A stretch of DNA of 8,456 nt from an uncultured bacterium. GTDB lineage: Bacteria; Patescibacteriota; Gracilibacteria; BD1-5; UBA6164. Below are positions 7,291 through 8,456 of the stretch, one piece after another (within the stretch, counting starts at the first letter, position 1; every line of letters begins with the position of its first letter). The notes under the pieces were generated by a model, which worked only from the letters and a program-made list of their open reading frames with translations, was not told the DNA's origin and made no database searches. The DNA lies in the NCBI GenBank assembly GCA_947311335.1, contig CAMZKR010000052.1, positions 1 to 8,456 on the forward strand. The letters run 5' to 3'. Position numbers and translations under genes: made by a program.

Positions 7291-8262
7291 GTGCAACAAA
7301 CATTTATTATAATATTGATTATTTTATCTAGTTTTATCCCAATTTTACTTTGGTGATATAGCTTTTCATATTTAGATAATTCTAAGTTAAATAAAAAAAG
7401 ATTTATATTTTGAATAATGTCAGGTGTTCTTTCTGTTTTTCCAATTCTTTATATGGATAAAAGAAATAATATATTTAATATTTGAGTATTTAATATATCT
7501 AAATATTTATCTTGAATATGAACTTTAAAATTATTTTTCCCATTTTTCTTTTCAATTCTAGCTTTTGTATTTTTATTTTTCTTTTTTTCTTTAATTTTAT
7601 GATTTATTTTAAAAGTTAATATTTTTGAATATAAAAAAGTAATAAAAAATATTTTAATAATTTGTTTTTTTTCTTTTTTAATAGTTCTTTTCTTTTATTT
7701 AATAAATTATTTTTTTCAAAGATTTCCAAAACTTAATTTCACTATATTAGAAGCAACAAAATTTTGAGATATCAGTTTAAATTCATTAAAGTTAGTTATA
7801 TTTTATTATCTTATAGTTTGAGTATTAGAAGAAATAAGTAAATATTTTAATTTTTCATGGCAAATAATTAAGAATATATCAGTGAAAGAAGGAGTTTTAT
7901 ATTCTATTTTTATTGCATTAGGTTTTTCTTTTATAGAAAATATTTTATATTTATACAATTTATTTTCTATATATAATTTATCTTTCGATTTTTTAAAAAT
8001 CTATTTTTTTCGTTCAATTTTCTCTGTAATATTACATGTATTTTGTAGTTCATTATTAGCATATAGTTTCATAAAAGCACTTTCTTATTATAATGAATGA
8101 AATATATTTAAATATATTAAATTATTTTTATATGGTTTAATTTTATCAGTCTTTTTACATTTCTTTTTTGATTTATGTTTAACTCTTGGTTTTTCTTTTA
8201 TTATTATTATATATTTAATAGTTTGATATTTATATGTTACAAGTATATTTTATAAGGATTAA
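7291..8262 (+). CDS. prsW: PrsW-family intramembrane metalloprotease
   Basis: A 323-residue polytopic membrane protein with about nine transmembrane helices and the PrsW motifs: EEISK (Glu180, Glu181, Lys184), GFSFIEN (211-217, Glu216), R...(x)H in RSIFSVILH (Arg241, His249), and HFFFD (His290, Asp294). In Bacillus subtilis PrsW makes the first cut in the anti-sigma factor RsiW outside the membrane helix, starting release of an ECF sigma factor. An ECF sigma/anti-sigma pair lies 2.7 kb upstream, so the same task is likely here. The first 150 residues (four hydrophobic helices) precede the conserved core. I chose GTG 7291 because no in-frame ATG lies between the terminator and it; the first in-frame ATG is about 40 codons later and would cut the first helix. 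Ten of fifteen glycines are TGA. No Shine-Dalgarno is seen. Confidence 0.88.
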
Positions 8263-8456
8263 TCTTTTATAGGATATAAGTAGCTAATTTTTTTTATTTT
8301 CCAATTAGAGTCTTTATTTTTTAATATTTTAAGAACTCAAGAAAAATGCATTAATCAGTAAGTTATTATTATTTTATTATATTTTGAATTAATTATTTTA
8401 TTAGCAAGTAATTGGTTTCTTTTTCAAAGTATAACATCAAATAAATCAGTATTTCA
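8259..8456 (-). CDS. 3' end of a convergent gene, probably TraB/GumN-like (partial)
   Basis: Read on the minus strand with TGA as glycine, the last 198 bases are open to the window edge and encode the final 65 residues of a protein whose N-terminus lies outside. The part seen contains DVILGKRNQLLANKI, then KIIITYGLMHFSGVLKIL and an NWKI....YLYPIK ending. The pattern R N..LA..I followed by a beta strand, G..H..G and a helix resembles the C-terminus of TraB/PrgY/GumN-type proteins, whose molecular role varies and is poorly defined. This assignment rests on one short motif. Three codons are TGA, two of them at positions a family glycine would fit (Y-G and F-S-G). Its stop overlaps the prsW stop by 4 bases at the palindrome GATTAATC. 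Confidence 0.6.

Noticed and set aside
1..8456. CRISPR array, tRNA, rRNA or insertion sequence
   Set aside because: No regularly spaced direct repeats, no cloverleaf with a TTCGA loop, no transposase motifs and no terminal inverted repeats were seen.

Overview
The window is very AT-rich and only makes sense with UGA read as glycine (translation table 25). This code is known from the Absconditabacteria (SR1) and Gracilibacteria (BD1-5) lineages of the Candidate Phyla Radiation; the sequence does not let me choose between them. In the standard code every gene breaks into short pieces. With TGA = Gly, seven continuous reading frames appear, and the TGA codons fall on family-conserved glycines: the G of HEFGH in an M3 peptidase, the G of the YTG motif of a GIY-YIG nuclease, and G-P-G of an alkyladenine glycosylase. 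TGA is the commonest glycine codon wherever I counted it. No gene has a clear Shine-Dalgarno sequence.

Layout. 1-140: an unusually GC-rich, hairpin-rich segment with no recognised gene. 141-290: AT-rich spacer with two hairpins. 291-3053 (+): a tight three-gene cluster of 3-methyladenine DNA glycosylase (mpg), a small GIY-YIG endonuclease overlapping it by 8 nt, and an M3A oligopeptidase 5 nt further on. 3055-4620 (+): an ECF sigma factor and, 3 nt later, a single-pass membrane protein that looks like its anti-sigma factor and ends in a DUF333-like four-cysteine domain. 4621-4874: a second promoter matching the one before the sigma gene, followed by a structured RNA segment. 4875-7184 (+): a secreted beta-propeller protein (Beta_propel/COG4880 type), closed by a long bidirectional terminator. 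7291-8262 (+): a PrsW-family intramembrane protease. 8259-8456 (-): the 3' end of a convergent gene, probably TraB/GumN-like.

How they may work together. The strongest story is a cell-surface signalling module from 3055 to 8262. In Bacillus, PrsW makes the first cut in the anti-sigma factor RsiW and so releases an ECF sigma factor. Here a sigma factor, a transmembrane anti-sigma candidate, a secreted beta-propeller and a PrsW homologue lie in one stretch. The same bipartite promoter, TGTCAC-N16-CGTTATAA, sits before the sigma gene (autoregulation) and before the structured RNA/beta-propeller unit (target). The sigma-gene copy places the start codon at the expected transcription start, implying a leaderless mRNA. 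Promoter matches, RNA folds and the PrsW-substrate link are inferences from sequence; the gene families are read directly from conserved motifs.
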